Source of the DNA: Bacteroidales bacterium
Lineage (GTDB): Bacteria > Bacteroidota > Bacteroidia > Bacteroidales > UBA932
Length of the DNA stretch: 64,000 bases
Assembly: GCA_017509755.1 (NCBI GenBank)
Contig: JAFWOY010000033.1
Span: 1 to 64,000 of the forward strand
Direction: 5' to 3'
Positions 42,401 to 50,008 of the stretch are shown in pieces. Under the pieces are notes generated by a model, which was not told where the DNA came from, searched no databases, and worked only from the letters and a program-made list of their open reading frames with translations. Every line of letters begins with the position of its first letter. The first letter of the stretch is position 1. Made by a program: the position numbers and the translations under genes.

Positions 42401-43664
42401 GTTCCAGACGCACCGTTATGACAAGAGTTGTTTCGAAGGCATCTATGAGGTGTCCGATGAAAAGATCTGGAAGACCCGCAATATCCTGCGCAAGCGCCTG
42501 ATCGATACGGTCAAGGAGTATATGGCAGATACCAGCATTACGAACCATTATTCTCCTCGCGAAATCGTCAAGATCCGCAAGACCCTGCGCGATGACGTGC
42601 TGACCATCGGCTTTGCCCGCCGCTTCGCGACCTACAAGCGCGCAACGCTGCTCTTCAGCAACCTCGACCGCCTGAATGACATCGTCAACAATCCCCAGCG
42701 TCCCGTCCAGTTCCTTTTCGCCGGCAAGGCGCATCCTGCCGACCGGGCCGGACAGGACCTGATCAAACGCATCATCGACATCTCCAAGATGCCGCAGTTC
42801 CTCGGCAAGATCGTCTTCGTCCCCAACTACGACATCACGATTGCCAAGCTGCTCGTCCAGGGCGTCGATGTTTGGATGAACAACCCGACCCGTCCCCAGG
42901 AAGCGTCCGGCACCAGCGGCGAGAAGGCCGTCATGAATGGTGTCATGCACTTCTCGGTACTTGACGGCTGGTGGGTGGAAGGTTACAAGCCGGGTGCCGG
43001 CTGGGCCCTGAAGATGGAACGTACCTACGACAACCAGTCGTTCCAGGACGACCTGGATTCCTCGACCATCTATAATATCCTCGAGACCGAAATCGTGCCC
43101 ACGTACTACGACAAGGATGTGCAGGGCATCTCGAAAGACTGGATCCAGACCATCAAGAACACCGTGGCCAAGGTGGCCTGCAACTTTACCACCAACCGCA
43201 TGCTGACGGATTACTGCAGCCAGTACTACGAGCCGCTTTGCGAGCGCTGCAAGCAACTGGTGGCGGACGACTTTGAAGTGGCGCGCGAAATCGCCTTCAT
43301 CAAGAAGCGCCTCCGCCGCGAGTGGGGCCGGATCGAAGTCCTTTCGTTCCAGCGCCCGGCCATCAGCCAGAGTTCCATCGTGCTCGGCCAGTCCTACAAG
43401 GCGGAACTGAAGCTTTCGATCGGTGAACTCGATCCGGAGGATGTCGGGGCTGAACTCCTGCTGACCGAACGCAATGTCAAGGGTGAGCACCGGATCGTTT
43501 CGATCCACGCTTTCCAGCTCGTCCATTTTGAAAACGGGGTCGCGACCTACCGGGCCGACATCGTTCCGGAGATTTCCGGTACCTACGAGACGGCCTCCCG
43601 CATCTTCGCCAAGTATCCGCAGATGCCGCACCGGCAGGATCTGGAACTTGTGAAATGGCTGTAG
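39435..43664 (+). CDS. fused glycogen synthase (GT3) and alpha-glucan phosphorylase (GT35)
   Basis: A 1409-residue two-enzyme protein. Residues 1 to about 560 are a GT3-like, eukaryotic-style glycogen synthase (LFETSWEVCNKVGGIHTV, FTTHATVIGR, FPSYYEPWGYTPLE). From about 565 it is a GT35 phosphorylase of the shorter type (YFCMEYGIDTSLKIYSGGLG, EGHAAF, TTHTPVPAGHD, and EASGTSGEKAVMNG with the PLP lysine). One part elongates glycogen, the other degrades it with phosphate. Such fusions are known in Bacteroidota. ribF overlaps its last 10 bp. Confidence 0.93.
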   Translation: MEDKFTMPDYLFETSWEVCNKVGGIHTVIATKALFLGNSFKKNHHIHIGPDVWRDVDQNPEFKEDPLLFRSWRKEAAEEGLRLRIGHWNVAGEPVAILVDFTTFISRKDDILTEFWKRFGVDSLSGGWDYVESALFGYASGKVIESFVRYYVKPHEKVVAQFHEWMTGAGLLYVKMTNLPIGTIFTTHATVIGRCVAGKNIPLYDGLAGLDADRLSHEYGVVSRHSLEKAAAVASDVFTTVSDITARECRQFLGRSCDVITPNGFENSITPAANVYDDCRKAARKKLLTVASAMGGETYAEDSLLVAISGRYEYSNKGIDVFLDALGRVAGQEYQGHNILAFVMVPSGNNGPDKELLACLDGSPVKHTTQTSHYLMDDYDIVMRRLRELQLNNGVGAKVNVFFVPTYLNGNDGIFNMRYYDLLVGMDLTVFPSYYEPWGYTPLESLAFGVPTTTTSLAGFGLWVREHYSEAHPGIEIIERNDANYNAVVDAVAARILEAAGLSADEMVSWRKNARTVSKIALWSNNIVYYKEAYTTAIEKVRASRKDFIDIPEEPHSYENLSAGQPTWTSVFISRELPERLKRLDALAKNLWWCWNQSAIDLFRSIDPVLWKKTNGNPLLFLDKNPLKRYRILESDEAFLARLDAVYAEFEAYMAEKDSRPGARVAYFCMEYGIDTSLKIYSGGLGILAGDYLKEASDMKVNMTAVGLLYRHGYFTQRLSAFGDQIADYEPQDFTKIPATPVRDKDGNWIEVSVAFPGRNINARIWKVEVGRTDLYLLDTDFEENLPEDRQVTHQLYGGDWENRLKQELLLGVGGIRALRAIGVEADVYHCNEGHAAFCGFERLREYIQNDNLSYPEALEVVRASSLFTTHTPVPAGHDAFTEDLLRVYISHYPERMKIDWKTFMSLGKINVDNPNEKFSMSFLAANLSQEINGVSWLHGKVSQKIFAPMWPGYLAEENIVSSVTNGVHYPTWTAPEWKEIHAKVFGPEFQTHRYDKSCFEGIYEVSDEKIWKTRNILRKRLIDTVKEYMADTSITNHYSPREIVKIRKTLRDDVLTIGFARRFATYKRATLLFSNLDRLNDIVNNPQRPVQFLFAGKAHPADRAGQDLIKRIIDISKMPQFLGKIVFVPNYDITIAKLLVQGVDVWMNNPTRPQEASGTSGEKAVMNGVMHFSVLDGWWVEGYKPGAGWALKMERTYDNQSFQDDLDSSTIYNILETEIVPTYYDKDVQGISKDWIQTIKNTVAKVACNFTTNRMLTDYCSQYYEPLCERCKQLVADDFEVAREIAFIKKRLRREWGRIEVLSFQRPAISQSSIVLGQSYKAELKLSIGELDPEDVGAELLLTERNVKGEHRIVSIHAFQLVHFENGVATYRADIVPEISGTYETASRIFAKYPQMPHRQDLELVKWL

Positions 43665-44545
43665 CAGCGACCGGCTTTTTCGATGGCGTACATCTGGGAC
43701 ACCGGCAGGTGATCGACCAGTTGTGCGCCATCGCCCGTCAGCGGGGAGAGGAATCCTTGATCGTGACCTTCTGGCCGCATCCGCGCAGTGTCCTGCAGCA
43801 GGATGCCGACCGGCTCAGGCTCCTGACCTCCCTGCAGGAAAAACGCGAACGCTGCCTGTCTTATGGCGTGGACCGTTTTGAAGTCCTGCCGTTTACCCGC
43901 GCTTTCAGCACCCTTTCGGCCGAAGCGTTTGTCCGGGACTATCTGGTGGACCGCTTCGGGGTTACGACCTTGATCCTGGGCTATGACCATCGGCTCGGCC
44001 ACGACCGTTTCGAGAGTCCGCAGCAGATGATGGACATGGTGGCACGCTGCGGCGTGCAACCGGTCCGTGTGGAGGCTTTTACGGCCGGCTCCGGCGCCGT
44101 CAGCTCCACACAGATCCGCACGGCCTTGTATGCCGGTGATGTGGCTTCTGCCACACAGATGCTGGGTTACCGATACAGTCTCTGCGGCGTTGTGGTGACG
44201 GGGGACAAACTTGGGCGGACACTGGGCTTCCCTACCGCCAACATGCTCCTGTACGAGCCGCTGAAGCTGGTGCCGGGAAACGGGGTCTATGCCGTGTGGG
44301 TCGATGTGCTGGGCCGCCGTTGCAAGGGTGTCTGCAATATCGGGACGCGGCCTACCGTCGGACTTGGCCATGCACGGCGGATTGAAACCCATATCCTGGA
44401 TTTTGACGAAGATATCTATGGGCTGGACCTGCGGATCGAGTTCTGCGCGCGCCTGCGGGACGAGCAGCGCTTCGATTCGCTGGACGCTTTGACACAGCAA
44501 CTTCACCGCGATTGCCGAAAGGCGGCGGAGATAATTGTTGCGTAA
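43655..44545 (+). CDS. ribF: bifunctional riboflavin kinase / FAD synthetase
   Basis: A 296-residue enzyme producing FMN and then FAD. The N-terminal nucleotidyltransferase domain has FFDGVHLGHRQVID and SSTQIRTAL; the C-terminal kinase domain has GDKLGRTLGFPTANM and GVCNIGTRPTVG. The N-terminus is shorter than usual by about 15 residues because the ATG at 43655 lies only six residues before FFDGVHLGH, inside the end of the previous gene. An upstream start was not found. Confidence 0.94.
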   Translation: MAVAATGFFDGVHLGHRQVIDQLCAIARQRGEESLIVTFWPHPRSVLQQDADRLRLLTSLQEKRERCLSYGVDRFEVLPFTRAFSTLSAEAFVRDYLVDRFGVTTLILGYDHRLGHDRFESPQQMMDMVARCGVQPVRVEAFTAGSGAVSSTQIRTALYAGDVASATQMLGYRYSLCGVVVTGDKLGRTLGFPTANMLLYEPLKLVPGNGVYAVWVDVLGRRCKGVCNIGTRPTVGLGHARRIETHILDFDEDIYGLDLRIEFCARLRDEQRFDSLDALTQQLHRDCRKAAEIIVA

Positions 44546-44557
44546 AAGAAAAATTCG

Positions 44558-44565
44558 TATATTTG
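44558..44565 (+). promoter_or_regulatory. -7 element for greA
   Basis: TATATTTG followed by C fits TAnnTTTGC, with TTG triplets near the -33 position. The start codon is 66 nt downstream, leaving a leader that contains a terminator-like hairpin. Confidence 0.6.
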
Positions 44566-44586
44566 CACAAATATTGGACATTGAAA

Positions 44587-44619
44587 GGGTCCCACTCCGG
44601 GTGGGATTCTTTTCTTTTT
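44587..44619 (+). terminator. intrinsic-terminator-like hairpin in the greA leader
   Basis: GGGTCCCAC (44587-44595) pairs with GTGGGATTC (44601-44609) around a TCCGG loop, seven Watson-Crick pairs plus two G-T pairs, and is followed by a T-rich run to 44619. It lies downstream of the greA promoter and upstream of the ATG at 44632. It could terminate ribF transcription and attenuate greA. Confidence 0.65.
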
Positions 44620-44631
44620 AACTTTTATATT

Positions 44632-45102
44632 ATGGGAGAATCACATTATGTAACGCAGGAAGGCCTCGACAAATTGCGCGAGGAACTCGCTGCGATGATT
44701 GCCGAACGTCCGGTCATTTCGCGCGCGATCGCCGAAGCCCGCGACAAAGGCGACCTTTCTGAAAATGCGGAATACGACGCGGCCCGCGAAGCACAGGGAA
44801 TGCTGGAGCTCAAGATCAGCAAGATGCAGGACCTGATCGCCAATGCGAAAGTGATCGACGAATCCAAGATCAATACCGATACCGTACAGATGCTGACGAA
44901 AGTCAAGCTCAAGAATCGGGGCACCGGCGCCATCGTTTCCTATACCTTTGTCGGAGAGAGCGAGGCGAACATCCTGGAAGGCAAGCTGGCCATGACCACG
45001 CCGATCGGCAAGGCCCTGATGGGCCACAAGAAAGGGGAAATCGTCGATGTCGCCGTCCCTTCCGGCATCATCAAGTTTGAAATCCTGGATATCTCGATCT
45101 AG
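44632..45102 (+). CDS. greA: transcription elongation factor GreA
   Basis: A 156-residue protein with an N-terminal coiled coil that enters the RNA polymerase secondary channel and a C-terminal FKBP-like domain. GDLSENAEYDAAREAQ carries the acidic tip residues that stimulate transcript cleavage. TPIGKALMGHKKGEIVDV is the conserved C-terminal region. The start MGESHYVTQEGLDKL is standard; the frame is open further upstream but across the leader hairpin. Confidence 0.96.
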   Translation: MGESHYVTQEGLDKLREELAAMIAERPVISRAIAEARDKGDLSENAEYDAAREAQGMLELKISKMQDLIANAKVIDESKINTDTVQMLTKVKLKNRGTGAIVSYTFVGESEANILEGKLAMTTPIGKALMGHKKGEIVDVAVPSGIIKFEILDISI

Positions 45103-45104
45103 CC

Positions 45105-45506
45105 ATGGCATCCATTTTCAGCAGAATCGTGGCGGGTGAGATCCCGTCCTGGAAAGTGGCCGAAGACGCCGACTTTTATGCATTCCTCGACATCAATCCG
45201 CTTGCGGAAGGACATACCCTCGTGATTCCCAAGAAAGAGGTTGACTATATCTTCGACCTGGACCCGGAAACGTATGCCGGCCTGTGGCAGTTCGCGGCCC
45301 GCGTGGCGGCTGCGGTCCGTGCCGCTGTCCCCTGCAAACGGGTTGGCGTGGCGGTCCTTGGCATGGAAGTTCCGCACGCCCATATCCACCTGGTGCCTCT
45401 CCAGACCGAAGGGGACATGGATTTCCGCAAGGAGAAGAAACAGTTGACGCCCGAGCGCTTCGCGCAGATTGCTTCCGCCATCGCCGACGCTTTCAACAAG
45501 CAATAG
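45105..45506 (+). CDS. HIT family nucleotide hydrolase/transferase
   Basis: A 133-residue HINT-like protein. The histidine triad HAHIHL (H91, H93, H95) is intact, with the N-terminal CxxC zinc site replaced (FSRIVAGEIPSW). Members hydrolyse purine nucleoside phosphoramidates and related compounds; the physiological substrate here is unknown. It starts two bases after greA. Confidence 0.93.
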   Translation: MASIFSRIVAGEIPSWKVAEDADFYAFLDINPLAEGHTLVIPKKEVDYIFDLDPETYAGLWQFAARVAAAVRAAVPCKRVGVAVLGMEVPHAHIHLVPLQTEGDMDFRKEKKQLTPERFAQIASAIADAFNKQ

Positions 45507-45513
45507 TACGTCT

Positions 45514-46650
45514 ATGAAACGATTGATCCTCTGGGCCAGCGCCTTGTTGCTTTTTGCAGCCTGCGGCCAACAGCCGGTCGCCCGCATCAGCGCGACCCTC
45601 GAAGGGGCCGGCGATTCGACGGTCGTCCTGTCCAAACTCAATTACAACCGGCTCATGCCGGTCGATACCATCCGGACCGACCGGGACGGTCATTTCAACT
45701 ACAAAGTGCGGCTCAAGGGCAATGCCCCTTACCTGTACTATCTGTATCTGGGCGGCAAACCGGTTGCTTCGATGGTCCTGCTCCCTTCCGACCAGGTGAC
45801 GGTTACCGTTCCGGCGGCTGGTCCCTATACGATCGAGGGATCTGAAGAGTCCCTGCTCATGCGCGATGTCAATGCGGCCTTCTCCACGGCTTCCGAGCAG
45901 ATGAATGCCTTGGCGGCTTCCTTGAACGATGACAGTACGGAAGCGGAGGTCAAGGAGGTCAACCGCGCGATGAGCAAGCTCTACGTGGATTACAAACGGC
46001 AGGCTATCAAGCACGTGGTAACCCATCCCAAGTCCATCACGTCAGCCCTGGTGCTCTTCCAGCGCTTCACGGACAACCTGCCGGTCTTCGGCCAGGAGAG
46101 CGATGTCGTCATCTTCAAGACCGTATTGGATTCCCTGTCCCAGGTGTATCCGAAGACGGAGTACCTGACGGCCTTGCGTGATGCCGTGGATACCCGCCAG
46201 AATGACCTGGAACTCTCGAACCGTTTTGGCGATGTCTCCGTCATCAGTTTCCCCGACCTGACCATGCCGGATGTAGAGGGTCAGAACCGGACCCTGTCAG
46301 AACTGGAAGGGAAAGTGATCATCCTTTCCTTCTGGAGCGTCGGCCAGGACGAACACAAGGTTTTCAATGCCGACCTGGCGGAGATCTATGCGAAATACCA
46401 CGCGAAAGGACTGGAAATCTATCAAGTCAGCCTCGATATCGACAAACCCAGCTGGGCCGCTGTCGTGAAGGGCCAGAATCTGCCCTGGATCAGTGTCAAT
46501 GACGGTCTGGGCACCCAGTCTCCGGCTGTGATCGCGTACAACGTAGACCATGTCCCTACGATGTTCGTGATTGACCGCACCGGCGATTTCGCCGGACGGG
46601 ACGTCTTTGACGAGACGGCCCTGGACCAGTTGGTCCGCAAGCTCTTATAG
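45514..46650 (+). CDS. TlpA/DUF4369-type lipoprotein lacking redox cysteines
   Basis: A 378-residue lipoprotein: signal peptide with lipobox FAAC (C16), a DUF4369-like beta domain (about residues 25-120), a helical linker, and a C-terminal thioredoxin fold (about 240-378). Where relatives have WCxxC, this protein has FWSVGQDEH, so the disulfide active site is absent. The cis-proline region VPTMFVI is retained. It may be a structural or binding variant. It ends in a 6-bp convergent overlap with tsaB. Confidence 0.85.
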   Translation: MKRLILWASALLLFAACGQQPVARISATLEGAGDSTVVLSKLNYNRLMPVDTIRTDRDGHFNYKVRLKGNAPYLYYLYLGGKPVASMVLLPSDQVTVTVPAAGPYTIEGSEESLLMRDVNAAFSTASEQMNALAASLNDDSTEAEVKEVNRAMSKLYVDYKRQAIKHVVTHPKSITSALVLFQRFTDNLPVFGQESDVVIFKTVLDSLSQVYPKTEYLTALRDAVDTRQNDLELSNRFGDVSVISFPDLTMPDVEGQNRTLSELEGKVIILSFWSVGQDEHKVFNADLAEIYAKYHAKGLEIYQVSLDIDKPSWAAVVKGQNLPWISVNDGLGTQSPAVIAYNVDHVPTMFVIDRTGDFAGRDVFDETALDQLVRKLL

Positions 46651-47322
46651 GACGGATTTCCGGCTGATGCCGGCCACGAATTCCTTCAGGTAAAAGGGTT
46701 CAAAGTACGCTACGTCTTTGAACTCTTTTTTTTGCAGGGCGGCCAGCGCCGGCTGGACCATGGCGGTGGCCAGCGGGAAGCACGGCTGGAAACGGGCGTT
46801 CGGGTGCTGGCAAATGCTTTGGAACTTTTCTACGCCGGTACCGATGAAAAGGACCGTGCCGGCGTCAAGTTCTTCCCAGTAGCTGGAATTGTCCAGGATG
46901 ACGGCCCGGGTATCGCCCAATTTGTGACAGGCTCCGTCGAACGGTGCAGCATACACTTCCATCCGGCGGGCATCGAGCATGGCGATGATACGGTCATGAC
47001 GTCCTTCCGCCTGCCGGGCAAGGATCTCCAGGGTGTCAATCCCGATCAGGGGAACTCCCGCGCCGAAACAAATGCCTTTGGCCGTGGAGACACCGACCCG
47101 GAGGCCGGTGTAAGAGCCGGGGCCCTCGCTGACAGCGACGGCGTCCAGCGCATTGGCGGACACTCCGCTTTCCTTCAAGACTTCCTGAATATAGGGGACG
47201 AGTTGGGCAGCGTGCTGCCGGGGTGTCTCATTCACACGGGATGCCAGGATCTGCGTGCCGTCGGCAAGCGCTACGGAACAGCATTCCGTACTGGTTTCGA
47301 TCATCAATATCTTTTCACGCAT
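46645..47322 (-). CDS. tsaB: tRNA t6A37 synthesis protein TsaB
   Basis: A 225-residue ASKHA-fold protein required, with TsaC/TsaD/TsaE, for threonylcarbamoyl-adenosine at position 37 of tRNAs. MIETSTECCSVALAD and SEGPGSYTGLRVGVSTAKG are typical. It is the last gene of the minus-strand set that begins with cvpA and the export genes, 9 bp after the adaptor gene. Confidence 0.94.
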   Translation of the reverse strand: MREKILMIETSTECCSVALADGTQILASRVNETPRQHAAQLVPYIQEVLKESGVSANALDAVAVSEGPGSYTGLRVGVSTAKGICFGAGVPLIGIDTLEILARQAEGRHDRIIAMLDARRMEVYAAPFDGACHKLGDTRAVILDNSSYWEELDAGTVLFIGTGVEKFQSICQHPNARFQPCFPLATAMVQPALAALQKKEFKDVAYFEPFYLKEFVAGISRKSVL

Positions 47323-47331
47323 GGCGTAGCT

Positions 47332-48495
47332 TCATTCTTTTATCTTGAGTTTCTGTCCTTCGGTGAGGCCTTTTCCGACCAGCTCGGGCGGGCCGGTAAC
47401 AACCCGTTCTCCCTCGGACAGCCCTTCCCGGATTTCAATCCGGTCTGTCTGCTGGATTCCGGTCGTGACTTTCCGCGCCTGCGCGGTATGCCCCGGACCG
47501 ACGGTCCATACATATTCTTCTTTTCCGCGGGTGAAGATGCTTCCGGTCGGCAGCGCCAGGCAATCGGGCCTTTCCTCCGTGAGGATGGAAACGGCGGCGG
47601 ACATGCCGGGCAGAAAGCGCACCGAATCGGGCAGCAGTTCAATCCGGACTGCAAAGTTAGTAACTTGTTCGAAGCGGACATCCAGATTTTTGGCGGAATT
47701 TGCGATTTGGGTCACCCGACCCTGGAAATGCCGGCGCGGGTAGGCATCGACTTCCACCCGGACACTGTCACCCGGTTCGATGCGGACGACGTCGCTCTCG
47801 CCGACTTCGACCACGACCTCCATCCGGCTGAAATCGGCAATGCGCAGCAACTCCGTCCCGGTCATCTGGCTGGTTCCCACAACCCGCTCTCCTTTTTCCA
47901 CGCCGATATGGGAGACAGTGCCGCTGATGGGCGCGTACAATGTGGTCTTCTGCAGGTTTTCCCGCGCCTCCTTGAGCTGGGCTTCCCCGCTCCGTACGGC
48001 AAATTCCGCAGCCCGCAGTCCGCTTTCTGCGATGTCCAGTTCGGTCTTCGAGGTCTGGAACTCGGCGGCGGAAACGGCGTTCAGCGCGTACAGTTTCTGG
48101 TCTCTTTCGTGGTTGAGGCGTGCCTGCCGCACTTCCGCCCGCTGCCGGGCATATTGCGCCCGCAAACTTCCCAGCGACGCGCCGGCCTGCTCGACTTGGG
48201 AAAGGTAGAGGTCCTGCCGGATTTTGAGAATCAGGTCTCCCGCTTCGACGGAATCACCTTCCCGTACCAGGATGTCCACCACTTCGCCCGAGACGTCCGG
48301 GGTAATCTTCACTTCCACGACAGGACGGATGGTCCCGGAGGCCGGTATCATTTCGGTCAAGTCGCAACGGGTTACGGATTGGACTTCCACTTCCGGACGC
48401 GGGCTGCGTCCAGGCCGCAAAAGCAGCAGGATGAGCAGGAGGGCGGCCCCGATGACGATCCGCTTCCGTGTCTTGTTGCTGGTCGTTTTTTTCAT
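47332..48495 (-). CDS. HlyD/RND-type periplasmic adaptor of a type I secretion system
   Basis: A 387-residue membrane fusion protein: N-terminal membrane helix (about residues 10-30), biotinyl-lipoyl halves flanking a helical hairpin (SGEVVDILVREGDSVEAGDLIL and TTLYAPISGTVSHIGVEKGERV, trimmed here to VREGDSVEAGDLIL and YAPISGTVSHIGVEKGERV), then beta-barrel and membrane-proximal domains. It joins an inner-membrane pump to TolC. The ATG at 48495 overlaps the tolC-type gene stop as ATGA. Its nearest pump gene is the C39 exporter, so peptide export is the likely role. Confidence 0.88.
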   Translation of the reverse strand: MKKTTSNKTRKRIVIGAALLLILLLLRPGRSPRPEVEVQSVTRCDLTEMIPASGTIRPVVEVKITPDVSGEVVDILVREGDSVEAGDLILKIRQDLYLSQVEQAGASLGSLRAQYARQRAEVRQARLNHERDQKLYALNAVSAAEFQTSKTELDIAESGLRAAEFAVRSGEAQLKEARENLQKTTLYAPISGTVSHIGVEKGERVVGTSQMTGTELLRIADFSRMEVVVEVGESDVVRIEPGDSVRVEVDAYPRRHFQGRVTQIANSAKNLDVRFEQVTNFAVRIELLPDSVRFLPGMSAAVSILTEERPDCLALPTGSIFTRGKEEYVWTVGPGHTAQARKVTTGIQQTDRIEIREGLSEGERVVTGPPELVGKGLTEGQKLKIKE

Positions 48496-49793
48496 CGCCG
48501 ATAGTATTCCAGCAACTTGAGCTGGAACAGGTACTGCCATTTGGCCTGCAGGAAATCCGAGCGGGCTTTGGCGTGCTGGTTGCGGGCCACGATGTAATCA
48601 AGGGCCGAGGCGGCGCCCAGGTTGTATTTGGCCTCGGTGACGGAAAGCAGTTCCTGCATGGCCTGGAGGGTTTCTTCGGCCGAAAGGTAACGCTGGCAGC
48701 AGTTGTCTGCTTCGATGGCCGCGCCCCGGATCTCTTCTTCCACCTGCATTTTGACACGAGCGGCGTTGAGCCGGGCCAGATCAAGGTCCAGCCGGGCCTG
48801 GCGGGCCTGGGAGAAGCGCCCCAGCGCGTCGAAGATGGGAATGACGAGTTGGAAGGAGAGGGAAGGGTTGCGGTTTTCGCCGAACTGGGTCCGCAGGTCG
48901 CCTTCCGCTGCACTGCTGTAATAAGTCCCGTATCCGGCAGCCAGGCGCAAACTGGGCAGAAAGGCGCCTTTGGCGGCGGAATGCCGGTATTCCATGGCTT
49001 CGATGCCGGTTTTCGCGCTGCGGATGCGCGGGTCTTGCCAGAGCCAGTCTTCGACCTGTACGGCGGTCAGCAGGGGAGCCGGCCGCAAGGCGTCTTCTTC
49101 CCGAAAGGTGTCATCCGCCGGAAAGTCATCTTCCGGGATCAGGTTCATCAGCCGGCCCAGCGTCAGGATAGCGGTCCGTACCTGGCAGCCGGCTTCCACG
49201 ACGGCGGCTTTCTCCGCCGCCACCTGTGCATCCATCTCGTTCAGCGCACTTTTCGGCTGGCTGCCGGCCTCCACGAGCCGGGCGGTCCGTTCGCGCTGCT
49301 GCACGATGGCGGCATGGCTTTCCCGGGCACAGGCATGGATTTGCCGGGAGAGCATCAGTTGGAGATAGGCACGCGTAATGTCAACGGTCAGCGACCGTTT
49401 CAGGGACTGGGCATCCAACACGGCTTCTTCCACGGATTTACGGGCGGCCAGGCGTGCGTAGTGCCGGGAAAAGCCGTCGAAAAGGGGAAAGGAGGCACTC
49501 AGCGAAGCACCGGTGGCTTTGGTCAGTTTGTTGCGGATGATGACCAGTTCCTGCATGTCCACGCTGCGCCCCCAGTTGTATTCCTGTCCCACTGTAGCCT
49601 GGATGACGGGAAAATGTGCGGCTACTTTCTGCCGCAGTACCCCTTTCCGGGCCGCAATCTCGATATCCTGCGCCTGCAGGTCGAGATTGTGCTCCATGCC
49701 GTAGCGGATGCACTCCTCGAGAGTCCAGCGCTCCTGGGCCGGCAGTCGGGTTGTGAAGGCCAACAGGATGAGGATGAATAGGATTCTTTTCAT
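48492..49793 (-). CDS. TolC-family outer membrane channel protein
   Basis: A 433-residue outer membrane efflux protein: signal peptide (MKRILFILILLAFTTRLPAQ), then two OEP repeats with the usual helical periodicity (SLSFQLVIPIFDALGRF, SASFPLFDGFSRH). It forms the trimeric exit duct for the exporter. The ATG at 49793 follows the hairpin at 49804-49825, which separates it from the two peptide genes. Open sequence upstream of the ATG overlaps the peptide gene and is not part of the protein. Confidence 0.9.
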   Translation of the reverse strand: MKRILFILILLAFTTRLPAQERWTLEECIRYGMEHNLDLQAQDIEIAARKGVLRQKVAAHFPVIQATVGQEYNWGRSVDMQELVIIRNKLTKATGASLSASFPLFDGFSRHYARLAARKSVEEAVLDAQSLKRSLTVDITRAYLQLMLSRQIHACARESHAAIVQQRERTARLVEAGSQPKSALNEMDAQVAAEKAAVVEAGCQVRTAILTLGRLMNLIPEDDFPADDTFREEDALRPAPLLTAVQVEDWLWQDPRIRSAKTGIEAMEYRHSAAKGAFLPSLRLAAGYGTYYSSAAEGDLRTQFGENRNPSLSFQLVIPIFDALGRFSQARQARLDLDLARLNAARVKMQVEEEIRGAAIEADNCCQRYLSAEETLQAMQELLSVTEAKYNLGAASALDYIVARNQHAKARSDFLQAKWQYLFQLKLLEYYRR

Positions 49794-49803
49794 AGGAGTA
49801 AAG

Positions 49804-49825
49804 GGGTCTCTCCGGAGAGAGACCC
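49804..49825 (-). terminator. 9-bp perfect hairpin after the peptide genes
   Basis: GGGTCTCTC (49804-49812) and GAGAGACCC (49817-49825) are exact inverted repeats around a 4-nt loop. It lies between the stop of peptide gene 2 (49838) and the start of the TolC gene (49793). No long T-tract follows, so it may act as a weak terminator or as a 3' stabiliser of the peptide mRNA. Confidence 0.7.
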
Positions 49826-49837
49826 GGTCATTCAGTT

Positions 49838-49996
49838 CTAGGCGGCAGTCGGTTTGTCCTTCTTGAAGAGGAAGATTGCGCCGATGAAGCGAGCGATGAC
49901 ACCCAGGATATAGCCGATCGTGTAGAGTGCATCCTGGGCTCTCTTGTCTACGCCACCCCATACGAGGGCGGCTTCGTTGATACCGATTTCGTGCAT
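49838..49996 (-). CDS. double-glycine leader peptide 2 (putative bacteriocin or signal precursor)
   Basis: A 52-residue peptide, leader MHEIGINEAALVWGG (15) and a predicted 37-residue mature part of net charge about +3. The leader has Glu at -8, Val at -4 and Gly-Gly at -2/-1, as C39 substrates do. The mature part has a hydrophobic segment with GYILG (GxxxG) and ARFIGA, like two-peptide class IIb bacteriocins. A perfect AGGAGG is 6 nt before the ATG, unusual in this phylum and in this window. It lies 12 bp after peptide gene 1. Function is inferred. Confidence 0.75.
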   Translation of the reverse strand: MHEIGINEAALVWGGVDKRAQDALYTIGYILGVIARFIGAIFLFKKDKPTAA

Positions 49997-50002
49997 ATCA
50001 GT

Positions 50003-50008
50003 CCTCCT
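50003..50008 (-). promoter_or_regulatory. canonical Shine-Dalgarno sequence for peptide 2
   Basis: AGGAGG on the minus strand, followed by ACTGAT and the ATG. Bacteroidota rarely use such sites, so it suggests strong translation of this small gene. Confidence 0.8.

Noticed and set aside
40110..43631. A 1173-codon open frame antisense to the GT3-GT35 fusion
   Set aside because: Same cause as other antisense frames; the sense strand encodes an obvious two-domain enzyme.
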